The notes below the pieces were generated by a model. The model searched no databases, was not told the origin of the DNA, and was given only the letters and a program-made list of their open reading frames with translations. Below are positions 25,372 to 35,889 of a DNA stretch of 64,000 nt, piece by piece (position 1 is the first letter of the stretch; each line of letters opens with the position of its first letter). Origin of the DNA: Rosistilla carotiformis (lineage in GTDB: Bacteria; Planctomycetota; Planctomycetia; Pirellulales; Pirellulaceae); contig NZ_CP036348.1 of assembly GCF_007753095.1 (NCBI RefSeq), positions 682,001 through 746,000 of the forward strand. The letters are read 5' to 3'. The position numbers were made by a program, and so were the translations under genes.

Positions 25372-26454
25372 CTAGATAACGCCCATGTCGCCGCGCAACT
25401 GGTCGCGATCGTATTCGATCATGGCATCGGTGACCGGTTGCAAATCGCCCGCGATGATCTGATCCAATTTGTACAGCGTCAGGTTGATGCGGTGATCGCT
25501 CAAACGATTCTGTGGGAAATTGTAGGTGCGAATCCGCTGGCTGCGATCTCCCGAACCGATCAGGCTGTTGCGGGTATCGGACCGTTTGGCCATCTCTTCT
25601 TCGCGTTTCTTTTCGTAGACCCGCGTCTTCAGCACGCGTAGCGCCTTGGCGAGGTTCTTGTGTTGGCTCTTTTCATCCTGGCACTGGACGACGATTCCAG
25701 TTTCGTAGTGGGTCAATCGGATCGCTGATTCGGTCTTGTTGACGTGCTGGCCGCCGGGGCCCGACGCACAGAATTTGTCGACGCGGTAGTCATCCGGTTT
25801 TAGGGTGACTTCGACGTCTTCGGGTTCCGGCATCACTGCCACCGTGGCTGCGGAGGTGTGGACGCGGCCTTGAGTCTCGGTTTCGGGAACGCGTTGTACG
25901 CGGTGTCCTCCCGATTCGTACTGCAAGTCGCGGAAGACGCCCTCCCCTTCAAATGCCAACGTGATTTCTTTGAAGCCGCCCAGTTCGGTCACGCTCGTGT
26001 CGAGGATCTCGGTCTTCCAACCGACGCGCTCGGCATGTTTGCGATACATTTCGAACAGATCGCGGGCGAACAGCGCCGCCTCGTCGCCTCCGGTGCCGGA
26101 GCGAATTTCCATCACGCAACGCGTCCGCAAAGCGTCTTCACCGCCAACGGTCATCGTCAGCAATTCATCCCACAACGCTTCGCGTCGTTTCCGTAGATCC
26201 TCGGCCTCTTCTTCGGCCATCTCGCGTTCCTCGGGATCTTCGGTCTCTTCGATGATCTCTTTGCAGCCGCGGATTTCGTCGGTCAGCTTCTTGAAGGTGC
26301 GGAATTTGTTGGCTAACCGGGCCAGCCCGCCATGCTCGCGGGCGACAGCCGACATCATCGTTCCGTCGGCCTGGACCGAGGGGTCGGCCATTTGGCGTTC
26401 GAGATCCAGGAATCGTTTAAGCTTGCCGTCGAGGGTGTCGCGAATGGAAGTCAT
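25372..26454 (-). CDS. prfA: Peptide chain release factor 1
   Basis: RF1 recognises UAA and UAG stop codons and triggers release of the nascent chain on the ribosome. The 360-residue protein has the domain order of the family: N-terminal helical domain, the stop-codon reading PxT tripeptide (PET in [16 protein letters not shown]), and the catalytic GGQ at residues 234-236 within [19 protein letters not shown]. The start at 26454 ([12 protein letters not shown]) is chosen over an upstream frame to 26502, which overlaps a terminator region and lacks family similarity. It forms a translation gene group with rpmE upstream and prmC downstream. Confidence 0.97.
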   Translation of the reverse strand: MTSIRDTLDGKLKRFLDLERQMADPSVQADGTMMSAVAREHGGLARLANKFRTFKKLTDEIRGCKEIIEETEDPEEREMAEEEAEDLRKRREALWDELLTMTVGGEDALRTRCVMEIRSGTGGDEAALFARDLFEMYRKHAERVGWKTEILDTSVTELGGFKEITLAFEGEGVFRDLQYESGGHRVQRVPETETQGRVHTSAATVAVMPEPEDVEVTLKPDDYRVDKFCASGPGGQHVNKTESAIRLTHYETGIVVQCQDEKSQHKNLAKALRVLKTRVYEKKREEEMAKRSDTRNSLIGSGDRSQRIRTYNFPQNRLSDHRINLTLYKLDQIIAGDLQPVTDAMIEYDRDQLRGDMGVI

Positions 26455-26531
26455 GGTATTCGTCGCTGGGCACGCAGCCGGCGTGCCAATGTACTTCAAC
26501 AAGACGCGCCGGCTGCGCGCCTTATAAGCAT

Positions 26532-26574
26532 AAAAACAGCCATCGCGTTGATACGCGACGGCTGTCAGTTGGTC
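26532..26574 (-). terminator. Rho-independent terminator after rpmE
   Basis: On the minus strand a stem ACAGCCGTCGCGT/ACGCGATGGCTGT with one mismatch and a four-base loop is followed by TTTTTA, 15 bases past the rpmE stop. Confidence 0.7.
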
Positions 26575-26589
26575 GTTCCGATTCGGTAG

Positions 26590-26826
26590 CTACTTCTTCT
26601 TCTTGCCCTTGGCCAAGCTGGCGTAGCTGCCCGCAGCGAACTTCTTCTGGAACTTATCGATCCGCCCAGCGGTGTCGACAAATTTCAGTTTGCCCGTGTA
26701 GAAGGGGTGACACATGTTGCAAATGTCGATCTTCAGTTCGGGTTGAACGCTGCGTGTTGTAAACGTGTTACCGCAACCACAGATGACTTCGGTGGTTTGG
26801 TAATTAGGGTGGATTCCCTCTTTCAT
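26590..26826 (-). CDS. rpmE: Large ribosomal subunit protein bL31
   Basis: A 78-residue ribosomal protein of the central protuberance. The start MKEGIHPNY is canonical. Two cysteine pairs, CGCG near residues 16-19 and CNMC near 36-39, form the zinc-binding type of L31, and [20 protein letters not shown] matches the family core. The Lys-rich tail ending in KKKK is longer than in enterobacteria. It precedes prfA in the same direction, with a terminator-like hairpin in between, so the genes may be only partly co-transcribed. Confidence 0.97.
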   Translation of the reverse strand: MKEGIHPNYQTTEVICGCGNTFTTRSVQPELKIDICNMCHPFYTGKLKFVDTAGRIDKFQKKFAAGSYASLAKGKKKK

Positions 26827-27575
26827 CGGTTTGGCTCCGGTGACGGCGATAGAGATTGGCTTGGTACAATCTCGGATCGGGCTTGAATTAAAAATGGATC
26901 TGTTGGCGGATGCCGCACAGTTTGCTGGATGTCCGAATCACGAATCGTATGCGATACCAGGGCGTTTAGGCAAGCCCTGATCGTTTCGCGGCTCGTCGCA
27001 CGCCATGCATTTCAGCTTGATTTAAGGCAAGAAGCCCCTCTGTGGAGGTGTGTGCTTCGCGGTATCCGATCTCCGAGGGTTTCTTCGTTGCTTTCGCGGC
27101 TGTGGCTTCAGTCGCAATCGGGAAATTGTCGGCTTTGCCCCGCTTGCCTACGCAACGCACGTTGCAGCCCGCTGGCGAGCGCGTTTGGGGAAAGGACGTG
27201 GTTCCGGAGCGGAAGGGGCCGCTCCAGATGCGAGGTTTGGAGGATGGCACGCATACCCCTCCATTTGCGCCACCAAAGTGTATGCCCAAGCCGCGAGCGC
27301 ACGAAGCTTCCTCGGTGGAGTGTCGTGGCGTGTAAACACGACGGCAACCGTGCGATGGAAGGATGCGATCAACGAGTGTTGCGCGTCTCGGGCGAGCCAA
27401 GATGCATCGGCCTAGAGGTTCGGTGGAAACGCGAACCGATAGCGCGGCAACCGATTGGCTCGCCAGGGGCGACGAGCCATTTTAGGTGTCCAGGTGCTAA
27501 TTCGCGTTCGCGCCAAATGCTGTGCGCTGAGCGGTCGGGGACGCTTCGGGCATCGCCGGGTTACTGGCGTTGCAC
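26827..27575. other. Long intergenic region without supported gene
   Basis: About 750 bases. Open frames exist on both strands, but their predicted proteins are Cys/Arg/Ser-rich, have no domain words and overlap each other in several frames, so I do not call a gene. It may contain a degenerate dispersed repeat; I see no hairpin as strong as those of families 1-3. Confidence 0.5.
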
Positions 27576-28415
27576 TTAAACTCCACTCTTATCCATCGCC
27601 GCTTTGGCGATCGTCACACACTGACGGATATCATCGATCGGGTCTTTGGGATTCTCTTCGTATTCAAGCGAGATGGCCCCGTTTTCGGGGAAATCGGTCG
27701 CCTTGAGTGCACCGAAGACTCCTTCGACATCCAAGTGACCCTTGCCCAAAATGACGCCGTGAGTTTTGTCTTTCATCTCGGCAAAGTCTTTTAAATGGAT
27801 GCCATACAGCCGGCCTTGGAACAGACGGATCACTTCGGTCTCCCGTTGGCCCGATCGAATGTAGTGACCGAGATCGGCACATGCTCCGATCCGTGCATCA
27901 TGACCTTCGATCGCATGCAGTACATCGATCGCTTTGTTGTATCGGTGTTTCGGACCGTGGTTGTGAATGGCAACCCGGATGTCGAACTCCTGAACAAGCT
28001 GGTCGAGGTTGTCGAAGGAATCAGGATCCGGATCGGCCGTGATGGTTGGAATACCGACAGCTTTGGCAAACTCGAAGATTTTGCGATTGGCATCCGCGTC
28101 CTTGGTGAGGCGATTGACGCCATGCGCCGAAATCGACATTCCCAAATCGGAGACCTTCTTCTGGATCGATTTGATTTCGTCGGCCGATGCGTTCGTTGGC
28201 AACATGCCGCTGTAGAATTCGACCTGTTCGAATCCAAGATCGCTGGCATGCTGAAGTGCCTGGTCGACGTTAAAGCCACGCAACGAATAGAGCTGGATGC
28301 CGAGCTTATAGGCATGCTCGTTGGCCGCTGCCGCCAGACGGGGCAACGACGCCCCTGCCAAGACGGCCGAAGAGGCAAGCAGAAATTGACGACGGGATGA
28401 ATGGAGGAATTGCAT
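27576..28415 (-). CDS. Tat-exported sugar phosphate isomerase/epimerase-like TIM-barrel protein
   Basis: A 279-residue protein with an N-terminal twin-arginine-like signal (SSRRQFLLASSAVLAG) and predicted cleavage near residue 30. The mature protein is an AP-endonuclease-2/xylose-isomerase-like barrel: KLGIQLYSLR, GFEQVEFY, ISAHGVN, VAIHNHGP, ACADLGHYIRSG, YGIHLKDF, and GHLDVEGVF. The Glu and His residues in these strands are where family members bind a divalent metal and isomerise or epimerise sugars. In planctomycetes these exported enzymes occur with DUF1080 hydrolases and Gfo/Idh oxidoreductases in 3-keto-glycoside breakdown. The start at 28415 (MQFLHSS) is chosen because it begins the signal. 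It has no operon partner here. Confidence 0.88.
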   Translation of the reverse strand: MQFLHSSRRQFLLASSAVLAGASLPRLAAAANEHAYKLGIQLYSLRGFNVDQALQHASDLGFEQVEFYSGMLPTNASADEIKSIQKKVSDLGMSISAHGVNRLTKDADANRKIFEFAKAVGIPTITADPDPDSFDNLDQLVQEFDIRVAIHNHGPKHRYNKAIDVLHAIEGHDARIGACADLGHYIRSGQRETEVIRLFQGRLYGIHLKDFAEMKDKTHGVILGKGHLDVEGVFGALKATDFPENGAISLEYEENPKDPIDDIRQCVTIAKAAMDKSGV

Positions 28416-29007
28416 GGGTATTTTATAGGGATTCAATAGGGGCCAGGAACGGAGAACCAATGGGACGTTTCATTGTAGTCGTCGAAATGGGCAGCGGTTG
28501 GATGACCATTTCAAATTTGCAGCGGCGACTGTGTCGTCCGAGTCGTGGTATCCAAACGCCTTGGTGAAGGGGCGTTTCCTTCTCAAAGATTGTGTCCGGG
28601 CGGGGCCACGGTCAGCACGTTCCAGTCATCGGGCGGGGCCGCTGAAACTTCGGTTGTGGACCCTTTTGGCAGAATTGGTTTCGAAGAAACAGCGGTATGA
28701 GCGTTTGTCGGTGGGAGGCCATTCGCCGGGATGGGCCCGTTCCAAGAACAAGCCGGTGACTCCTCGCTGTCTTCGATGCAAAAACTTCCAGTAACAAAGT
28801 TGCTTTGCTTTGCCGGGCAGCGTGGATCGGGGGTGTTTCCACCATCGAAAAAATTTGAATCGTTGACCCGCAGTGCGACCGTCGCTCACCCGATAACTTG
28901 TCGGTTGACATCAAACGGGTGCTCCCATTTCCATTCTGGGAAACGGCAAGTCGAATACAACCGTTGTTGGCATTCCAGGTGCTTGTCACCCTGGGGGACA
29001 GCGCACG
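28416..29007. other. Intergenic region without supported gene
   Basis: About 590 bases with only short, mutually overlapping frames lacking domain words. I see no palindromic element of the families found elsewhere and no RNA gene. Confidence 0.5.
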
Positions 29008-30255
29008 TCACTTCGTGAATTGCACCGTCGCCTCGGCAAAGCCCTTGCCGATCTGCGCCATGATGCCGGCGGAACCTAGGTAATGGTAGGCGGCGTTTGA
29101 AGTACTTTGCTGGAGGATCTCCAATTCTCGTTCGTCGAAATTCGCGGCGTAGAGATTGTTGATCGCGACTTGTCCTTCATCGCGTTGCGTTGTGCCCGCC
29201 TTGATCGATTTTGCAATCTCGTCCAGCCTTGGCTTGATAATTTTTTCCCGTTCTTGCAATCGGACGACTTCCCTATCCCAGTAGTCTTCGGTCAACACGG
29301 CGGACACATTCCCTTTGAATTCGAGGAGCCCTGCCGGCGCGGCCATCGCGTCGCGGAAGTTCTGGTGAACGGCGGTGTAACGCTGCTGTTCCGGGCCGTA
29401 GTGGTCGGTCGGGCCGCCGACTCCCATTACGCCAATCACAAACGGCAGCTTGGGCGACGCGAGATCGTTTCGGACATCGTGAATGAACTGCGTCAAGAGC
29501 TTGCTGTACTGGTCGTAGCCTCCCGGCTGATCCCGCGACGGATAAACGCCGCCATCGACCATGTCGTTCCAGCCTTGGAACCAAACGAAGCCCGCCAATT
29601 CGAAACCCTGCTTTGCGTCGTAGTCCGGATAGACTCGCCCGATATCGGCGAGCACCTTTTCCACGTGATCGATCATTAGGCGATAGTAGTGTCCTGTGGC
29701 TTTCGTCTTGTCCGCTTTGATCTGAACGATGTCCTTGCCCTGCCTTTGGAACTGTTTCAATTGCGTTTCATTGAACTCATAGGGGCCAGCGTTCGGCGGG
29801 CGGAAGTCCGTATGCAAACTCTTTCCGCCCCAGGCCGTTTTGATGATCAAGATCGGCTGGTCGATCAGGCTTTCCATCGTGATGCCGAACGTGAATTCCG
29901 GACCGATCTTTGGCCCCCGCGCCGCCGCGCCATACCCGACCGTCAGGCGGCCGGTTTGCTCGGCGTCGGCGGATCCGATCGATGTGATCCAAACCTTTTC
30001 ACAGACTCGCGGCGATCCGTCCGGATTGCGCATCTGTTTCAACAGCGGTGCTGTCGCCGGGTTCAGCCGCATGGCGTCGAACGTGCTTACCTTTGCATGC
30101 CCCTGCATGTTCGACTGCCCGGCAAGAATGAAAACCTTTAGTGGTTTTCCGGCGGGTTCCGCAGCGGGAGCAGATTGGGCGGATTGATTCAGCCAGATTG
30201 TCGCTAACGCGAGCAGCAGTGCTGGTTGTCGAATTCGTTTGCACTTCGTGATCAC
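29008..30255 (-). CDS. Exported sialate O-acetylesterase-like SGNH hydrolase
   Basis: A 415-residue protein with a signal peptide in about residues 1-31. The SASA/SGNH-hydrolase block I motif is FILAGQSNMQGH near residues 42-53, with the catalytic Ser. Later blocks include IKTAWGGKSL (oxyanion Gly), FVWFQGWNDM (Asn of block III) and a C-terminal NAAYHYLGSA with the catalytic His region. Such enzymes remove acetyl groups from sialic acids or other acetylated glycans. The start is a GTG at 30255. It is divergent from a PQQ-propeller gene with about 160 bases between, which probably hold both promoters. Confidence 0.9.
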   Translation of the reverse strand: MITKCKRIRQPALLLALATIWLNQSAQSAPAAEPAGKPLKVFILAGQSNMQGHAKVSTFDAMRLNPATAPLLKQMRNPDGSPRVCEKVWITSIGSADAEQTGRLTVGYGAAARGPKIGPEFTFGITMESLIDQPILIIKTAWGGKSLHTDFRPPNAGPYEFNETQLKQFQRQGKDIVQIKADKTKATGHYYRLMIDHVEKVLADIGRVYPDYDAKQGFELAGFVWFQGWNDMVDGGVYPSRDQPGGYDQYSKLLTQFIHDVRNDLASPKLPFVIGVMGVGGPTDHYGPEQQRYTAVHQNFRDAMAAPAGLLEFKGNVSAVLTEDYWDREVVRLQEREKIIKPRLDEIAKSIKAGTTQRDEGQVAINNLYAANFDERELEILQQSTSNAAYHYLGSAGIMAQIGKGFAEATVQFTK

Positions 30256-30415
30256 AGCAAAGCCTCGTCAATGTCATGTTCATGGGAGGGGCGTCCCCGT
30301 CATTGGTGGCATTGTAACAAGGGGAATTGGGGGCTGCCCAAGTTGGCAGCTCTGCACTTGTTGGAATATCATGGCGCAACCAACCATGTTCTCCGTCCAC
30401 GCAAGGTATGACTCT

Positions 30416-31765
30416 ATGTTCCGCCAACTCAGGCTCGATCTGTTTTTCCTCTCGATGGCGGCTCTGATCCTTGGCGGTTCCACGCGTCTATCGGCCGAGG
30501 ACTGGCCGCAGTTTCGTGGTCCCGAATCGCGAGGCGTCTCCGAAGCGATGGAGCTACCGGACCGATGGAGCGAAACCGAAAATGTCGTTTGGAAAACGCC
30601 GATTGCCGGTCGCGGTTGGTCATCGCCAATCGTGGTAGGTGAGCGTCTGTTTTTGACCACAGTAACTCGAAACACGGGTAAGCCGGAGGATGCGAAACCG
30701 GGTCTTTACTTCGGCGGTAATCGCGAGAAACCAGCTGACGTGCCGCATGCATGGAAGGCGATCTGCTTGGACCGGAAATCGGGAAAGCCATTATGGGAGA
30801 AAACGCTTCACCAGGGAAAACCTGCTACTTCGCGTCATATCAAGAACAGTTACGCATCGGAAACGCCAGTCAGTGATGGCGAACATCTCTATGTGTTATT
30901 TGGCGATGTGGGGCTGTACTGCCTGAGTGTCGACGGTGATTTGGTTTGGCAAAAGGAACTGCCACCATGCAAAACGCGCTACGACTGGGGTACCGCCGCT
31001 TCTCCCGTACTGCACGAAGGACGCCTGTATCTGATAAGCGATAATGAAGATGCGTCCTACCTGGCGGCGATCGACGCAAAGACGGGAGAGCAAGTCTGGC
31101 GAGTCGAACGCGACGAAAAGAGCAACTGGTCCACGCCTTTCATCTGGAAGCACGAATTGCGGACCGAGATCATCACGCCGGGAACCGGCCGGATTCGATC
31201 GTATGACCTGGACGGCAAACTGCTTTACGAGCTGAGTGGATGTTCGAGTATCACAATCGCGATGCCATACGCGGCGCATGGACTACTGTATGTGTCGTCG
31301 GGTTACGTCAATGACGACATGCGGCCCATCTTTGCGATTCGGCCAGGCGCATCGGGCGATATTTCACTTCGTGGCGAGGCAACGTCCAATGAGTTTATTG
31401 CGTGGTGTCAGCCCAAGGCAGCGCCATACAACCCATCGACCATCGTCTACGGCGACCAGTTGTATGTTCTGCACGATCGGGGCCTGATGGCTTCTTATGA
31501 TGCGCTCACGGGTGAAGTGATCTACGAAAAGAAACGGATCCCCGGCGGCAGATCATTTACATCATCGCCGTGGGCTTATCAGGGAAAGATCTTCTGTCTG
31601 AATGAGTTTGGGAAAACGCTGGCCATTGCCGCCGGTCCTGAATTCAAACTCTTGCAGACCAATGAACTCGACAGCACCGAACTTTGCATGACCACACCCG
31701 CGATTGCCGACGGCCAGTTAATTCTGCGCACCGGAGACGCGGTCTATTGCATTGCGAAGCCATAG
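30416..31765 (+). CDS. Exported PQQ-like beta-propeller protein
   Basis: A 449-residue protein with a signal peptide (about residues 1-25, ending LSAED). The mature start DWPQFRGPESRGVS is the hallmark of planctomycete PQQ-binding-like propeller proteins. Blade repeats recur through the chain: VVWKTPIAGRGWSSPIV, LYVLFGDVGLYCLSVDGDLVW, LAAIDAKTGEQVW and FCLNEFGKTLAIA. It probably forms a seven- or eight-bladed propeller without obvious catalytic residues; the exported location suggests a role in binding or scaffolding at the envelope. The ATG at 30416 is chosen because it begins the signal peptide, while the frame is open to 30239. Confidence 0.88.
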   Translation: MFRQLRLDLFFLSMAALILGGSTRLSAEDWPQFRGPESRGVSEAMELPDRWSETENVVWKTPIAGRGWSSPIVVGERLFLTTVTRNTGKPEDAKPGLYFGGNREKPADVPHAWKAICLDRKSGKPLWEKTLHQGKPATSRHIKNSYASETPVSDGEHLYVLFGDVGLYCLSVDGDLVWQKELPPCKTRYDWGTAASPVLHEGRLYLISDNEDASYLAAIDAKTGEQVWRVERDEKSNWSTPFIWKHELRTEIITPGTGRIRSYDLDGKLLYELSGCSSITIAMPYAAHGLLYVSSGYVNDDMRPIFAIRPGASGDISLRGEATSNEFIAWCQPKAAPYNPSTIVYGDQLYVLHDRGLMASYDALTGEVIYEKKRIPGGRSFTSSPWAYQGKIFCLNEFGKTLAIAAGPEFKLLQTNELDSTELCMTTPAIADGQLILRTGDAVYCIAKP

Positions 31766-31814
31766 TTCCCGCCGAGCTTGAGGCTCCGTCGCAGGCTTGT
31801 TGATGCAACCTCCC

Positions 31815-31940
31815 CTGCCCCGTTTCGCCGCAAGCGACCAGCAAGATACGGTCTCGCATTCCCGATGTTTCCACCTCTTCAATCAACGCCGAGACTGCAT
31901 GGTCAAATGGGATGCCACGGTGCTGCATCCATCGGTCATG
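31815..31940 (-). pseudogene. Fragment of a DUF1501 protein
   Basis: A minus-strand segment of about 42 codons reads PFDHAVSALIEEVETSG followed by RDRILLVACGETGQ. This matches the conserved DUF1501 stretch of the type DHAVAALIEDL...GEFGRT. No start, no upstream domain and no downstream continuation are present, so this looks like a relic of a decayed DUF1501 gene between the propeller protein and glycogen phosphorylase genes. Confidence 0.5.
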
Positions 31941-31963
31941 TTGTCTTCTGGCCCCGTGAGAGG

Positions 31964-34516
31964 CTAGCGTTGCCAGAGACATAGGTTCAGTTCCAACGGG
32001 ATTGCCACGTCGCTGTGGATCGGGATCACCCGGGCGGTATAGTCGTCGGCGATCTCCGTCGCAGGAACCGATGCCTGAAAGACCGTCCACGGGGTTCCGT
32101 CGTCGTCCGGACGGCTTGCGGTCCGCCGCATCTCAACGCAACGCGGCGTGCCTTCTTCCCGTGCTTCGGCATATAGCTGCACGGCGACAAAACTGGGGTC
32201 CAGTCCATCCAGATAGACCTCCACCTCAAAGTGATGTTCGTTGGCATCGGTGTGGCATTGCACGGCGCCAAATCGCAGCGAGCTCCATTTCTCTTTCAGC
32301 GAGTTTTCCCAGTTGGCGATGCCGGTTGCCAGTTGTCCGTCGAATGCGATCCGTTTGCGATACGCTTTGGCCGCCGGCAGATAATGCTGTTCGGTATACT
32401 GCCGCACGGTACGAGTCGCCGAATATTCGGGCGTTAGCGTCGACATGCTGTTTCGCATCCGCTGCAGCCACGCCGTGGGAATGCCTTCCGCGTTGCGGTC
32501 GTAGAATTCGGGGATCACTTCGTTTTCCAGGATCTGGTAGAGCTGTTCGGCTTCGGCCGCATCGATTGCGGAATCATCCTGGTGTTCTTGGCCGTCTCCC
32601 AGCGCCCAACCGAGTTCGGGCCGGTAAGCTTCCGCCCACCAACCATCCAGTTCCGAAAGGTTGATGCCTCCGTTGACCAGCACCTTCATTCCGCTGGTGC
32701 CGCTGGCTTCCCAAGGACGCCGCGGCGTGTTGACCCAAACATCGACCCCTTGGACCAACCGTTCGGTCATCAGCATGTCATAGTCGCTCAGGAAGATCAC
32801 ATGCTTGCGGGCTAATGGATGACGAATGAACTGAATCCATTGACGGATCATTTCTTTTCCCGCGTCGTCGGCGGGATGCGCTTTCCCGGCCAAAATCAAT
32901 TGCACCGGACGCTCGGGATCGCTCAGCAATCGCAGTAGTCGATCGGGATCATGCAGCAGCAGATTCGGACGTTTATACGTTGCAAACCGACGGGCAAAAC
33001 CGAGTGTCAAAGCATGCGGATCGAACCGATGTTTGGCCGCTTCAACTTCGCTCTCATCGGCCCCTGACGAGGCAAGCAGTCGGGACAGCCGGTCTCTTGC
33101 AAATTCCACCAGCGCCTTGCTCGATTCAATGCGAAAACGCCACAGTTGAGCGTCGGAGACTTTGCGGATCGCTTCGGGCAATTTCGGGCACGGTTCGCGC
33201 CAACGTTCCTTGCCACAGACCTCGGTCCACAATTGGTCCGCGGCTGCGGAGTCCCAGCTGGGCATGTGGACTCCGTTGGTGATGTGACCGACAGGGATTT
33301 CCGCTTCGGGCCACCGCGGGAACAGTGGTTCGAAGATCCTGCGGCTGACTTCGCCATGCAACCGGCTGACGCCATTAATTGCCCCGCTTCCGCGAATCGC
33401 CAGGTAGGCCATGTTGAACATTTCGTTGGGATTGTCGACTGATTGTCGCCCCAACGCCAGCAGGTCTTGGACTTCGATCCCAAGCATTTGGGTCGCATAG
33501 CGACCGAGGTATTGTTCGATCAGCTTAGGCGAGAATCTATCAAAGCCAGCCGCTACGGCGGTGTGCGTGGTGAACAGGTTGCCCGCGCGTGTTGCCGCCA
33601 GTGCGACTTCGAACGAATGCCCCGTGGCGTTCATGAAGCTGCGGGCGCGTTCGAGCACGGCAAACGCGGCGTGCCCTTCGTTTAGATGGCAAACTTCCGG
33701 GGCGATGCCGAGCGCTTCGAGCAGCCGCCAGCCACCGATGCCGAGCACGAGTTCTTGCTTTAGGCGGAGTTCGGGGCCGCCGCCGTAGAGTTCGCTGGTG
33801 ATGCTGCGATGCGCGGGATAGTTCGCCGCGTCATTGCTGTCCAAAAGATACAACTTCACACGTCCGACCTGTGCCTCCCAGGCCCTCAGCCAAACCGAAT
33901 AGCCCGGCAGCAAGATCTCCAATCGCAACCATTGCCCATCGGGGCGACGCAGCGGCGTGATCGGTAATTGGCCTGGATCGTTGTAGGGAAACAGCGCCTG
34001 TTGCGATCCCTCGGCGTCGATCGTTTGCCGGAAATACCCTTGCTGATACAGCAACCCCACACCCACCACGGGGACACCAAGATCGCTGACCGCCTTCAAT
34101 TGATCTCCCGCTACATTGCCGAGGCCGCCGGAATAGATCGGCAACGCCTCGCTCAGCATGAATTCCATGCTAAAGTACGCCGCTTGTTTCAATTCTGAAC
34201 CGGCATGTTGCCGTTGGAACCAGGGGGACGCTTCGTGCAGCTGCTGCCAAGCCTGCAGCTCCTGGTCCAGATTGTTGCGAAACGCTGGCTCGCTCAGCAG
34301 CTGTTCGATACGTTTCCGCGAGACCGTCTGCAACACGACCCACGGATTGTGCGTCAGATCCCAGAGTTCGCGATCGAGCGCCCGCCAAATCACGTCGGTC
34401 GAGTGATTCCAGGAAGAACGCAGGTCGAGTGCCAACGTTGCCAATGCATCAAACCCTTCGATGTCGGTAGGAAGTGAAGGGTAGCGTGGTTGGTCGCTTT
34501 GAAATGGTGATTTCAT
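31964..34516 (-). CDS. glgP: Alpha-glucan (glycogen) phosphorylase, GT35
   Basis: An 850-residue enzyme that releases glucose 1-phosphate from glycogen-like glucans in the cytoplasm. It belongs to the branch with an N-terminal DUF3417 domain (residues ~15-120, with [20 protein letters not shown]). Phosphorylase signatures follow: [43 protein letters not shown] and [13 protein letters not shown]. The PLP-binding EASGTSGMK has Lys611. The C-terminal ~100 residues add a beta-rich segment. The start at 34516 (MKSPFQSDQ) is preferred over a longer frame to 34585. It is divergently oriented from moaA. Confidence 0.95.
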   Translation of the reverse strand: MKSPFQSDQPRYPSLPTDIEGFDALATLALDLRSSWNHSTDVIWRALDRELWDLTHNPWVVLQTVSRKRIEQLLSEPAFRNNLDQELQAWQQLHEASPWFQRQHAGSELKQAAYFSMEFMLSEALPIYSGGLGNVAGDQLKAVSDLGVPVVGVGLLYQQGYFRQTIDAEGSQQALFPYNDPGQLPITPLRRPDGQWLRLEILLPGYSVWLRAWEAQVGRVKLYLLDSNDAANYPAHRSITSELYGGGPELRLKQELVLGIGGWRLLEALGIAPEVCHLNEGHAAFAVLERARSFMNATGHSFEVALAATRAGNLFTTHTAVAAGFDRFSPKLIEQYLGRYATQMLGIEVQDLLALGRQSVDNPNEMFNMAYLAIRGSGAINGVSRLHGEVSRRIFEPLFPRWPEAEIPVGHITNGVHMPSWDSAAADQLWTEVCGKERWREPCPKLPEAIRKVSDAQLWRFRIESSKALVEFARDRLSRLLASSGADESEVEAAKHRFDPHALTLGFARRFATYKRPNLLLHDPDRLLRLLSDPERPVQLILAGKAHPADDAGKEMIRQWIQFIRHPLARKHVIFLSDYDMLMTERLVQGVDVWVNTPRRPWEASGTSGMKVLVNGGINLSELDGWWAEAYRPELGWALGDGQEHQDDSAIDAAEAEQLYQILENEVIPEFYDRNAEGIPTAWLQRMRNSMSTLTPEYSATRTVRQYTEQHYLPAAKAYRKRIAFDGQLATGIANWENSLKEKWSSLRFGAVQCHTDANEHHFEVEVYLDGLDPSFVAVQLYAEAREEGTPRCVEMRRTASRPDDDGTPWTVFQASVPATEIADDYTARVIPIHSDVAIPLELNLCLWQR

Positions 34517-34803
34517 GTTCCGTCGTCCTGATGCTAGAGCGTCCTGAATGCGAATCGATCCAGAAGACTGTGAGATCGCGAGCACTGTACCTTGGCGAAC
34601 GTCAAGATGATATCTCGCGAACGTCGCTGCAACTGCGTACGGTGGGATTTCATCATCCTTTCACCAGGTACCCGTTGGATCCGATGTCCCATGCTCGGCA
34701 CCGGCTCACGCAAAACGATTGCCGATCGGCGGTTCGCGCGTCCATATTCGCACCGCGTTCGATCGTCTAAAATCGAGAAGGGTTCGCACGTCGGATCTCC
34801 TTA

Positions 34804-35889
34804 TTGCTTGGCCCCGATGGGGGCGTTTCCTACTTGGATTGCCAACACGTTTTGACTGCTTTCGATGAGACGCATACCGCCGAACCGCGGCAGGCTGCCG
34901 GGCGATTGATCGATCGCTTCGGCCGCGTCCATCGTTCGCTTCGGATCAGCGTGATCGATCGCTGCAACATCCGCTGCTTCTATTGCATGCCCGAGCATGT
35001 CGACAGCTTTCTGCCCCAAACTGATCTGCTCTCGTTCGATGAGATCGTTCGCGTCGTCCGGCTCTTGGCTTCCGCTGGCGTTTCGAAGATTCGGCTGACC
35101 GGCGGCGAACCGCTACTGCGACCGAACCTCGACGCGCTGATCGCTCGAATCGCGGCGGTCCCGGGAGTCGATGAGATCGCTCTGACGACCAATGGGATCC
35201 TGCTACCTAGGTTTGCTGAATCGTTAAAGGCGGCCGGGTTGCAGCGTTTGAACATCAGCCTCGATACGTTGGACGAAGCGACCTTTCAAAGGATCAGTCG
35301 ACGCAGCGGAGTCGACCGCGTGATCGCGGGGATCGACCACGCGATCGATCTCGGGTTTGAACAGATTCGGCTGAACGCATTGGCGATTCGCGGACTAACC
35401 GAAACGGAGATTGTGCCACTTGTCGATTTCGCCCGCCGCCGAAATTTAACGCTACGGTTCATCGAATACATGCCATTGGATGCCGATCGGGCATGGCGTG
35501 ATGACAACGTTTTAACAGGCGACGCGATCCGCCAACGGTTGGAAACCCAATATGGGCCGCTGCAGGAAACCGGCCGCGACGATCCCGCTCAACCGGCGAT
35601 CGACTACCGATTCGCCGACGGCAGCGGCCGCGTCGGTTTTATCAATCCGGTCTCGAAGCCGTTTTGTAATGCCTGCGATCGGCTGCGGTTAACGGCTGAC
35701 GGCGGCCTGCGCAATTGTCTGTTCTCCGATCGCAACTGGGATCTTCGATCGCTATTGCGGTCGGGCGCTAGTGACGCCGATCTGCGGAACTTGATCAGCG
35801 AAAGCGTCGCCGCGAAAGAGCCCGGTCATCTGATCTCGCGGCCTGGATTCCAGCAGCCGCAGCGGGCGATGTATCAGATCGGCGGATAA
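34804..35889 (+). CDS. moaA: GTP 3',8-cyclase (molybdenum cofactor biosynthesis)
   Basis: MoaA is a radical SAM enzyme that, with MoaC, turns GTP into cyclic pyranopterin monophosphate. The 361-residue protein has the SAM-cluster motif Cys54-x3-Cys58-x2-Cys61 (CNIRCFYC), LTGGEPLLRPN, LTTNG and NISLDTL. The C-terminal cluster motif is CNACDRLRLTADG followed by NCLFSD. The chain ends in the GG dipeptide needed for activity (MYQIGG). No ATG precedes the radical SAM motif in frame; a TTG at 34804 (or 34834) must be used, and no clear Shine-Dalgarno is seen. The 3' part from about 35703 is duplicated three times downstream. Other moa genes are not in the window. Confidence 0.93.
   Translation: MLGPDGGVSYLDCQHVLTAFDETHTAEPRQAAGRLIDRFGRVHRSLRISVIDRCNIRCFYCMPEHVDSFLPQTDLLSFDEIVRVVRLLASAGVSKIRLTGGEPLLRPNLDALIARIAAVPGVDEIALTTNGILLPRFAESLKAAGLQRLNISLDTLDEATFQRISRRSGVDRVIAGIDHAIDLGFEQIRLNALAIRGLTETEIVPLVDFARRRNLTLRFIEYMPLDADRAWRDDNVLTGDAIRQRLETQYGPLQETGRDDPAQPAIDYRFADGSGRVGFINPVSKPFCNACDRLRLTADGGLRNCLFSDRNWDLRSLLRSGASDADLRNLISESVAAKEPGHLISRPGFQQPQRAMYQIGG

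Noticed and set aside
26929-27579. A 216-codon frame in the rpmE-isomerase gap.
   Set aside because: Arg/Cys/Ser-rich product without domain words, competing frames on both strands and no ribosome-binding site.
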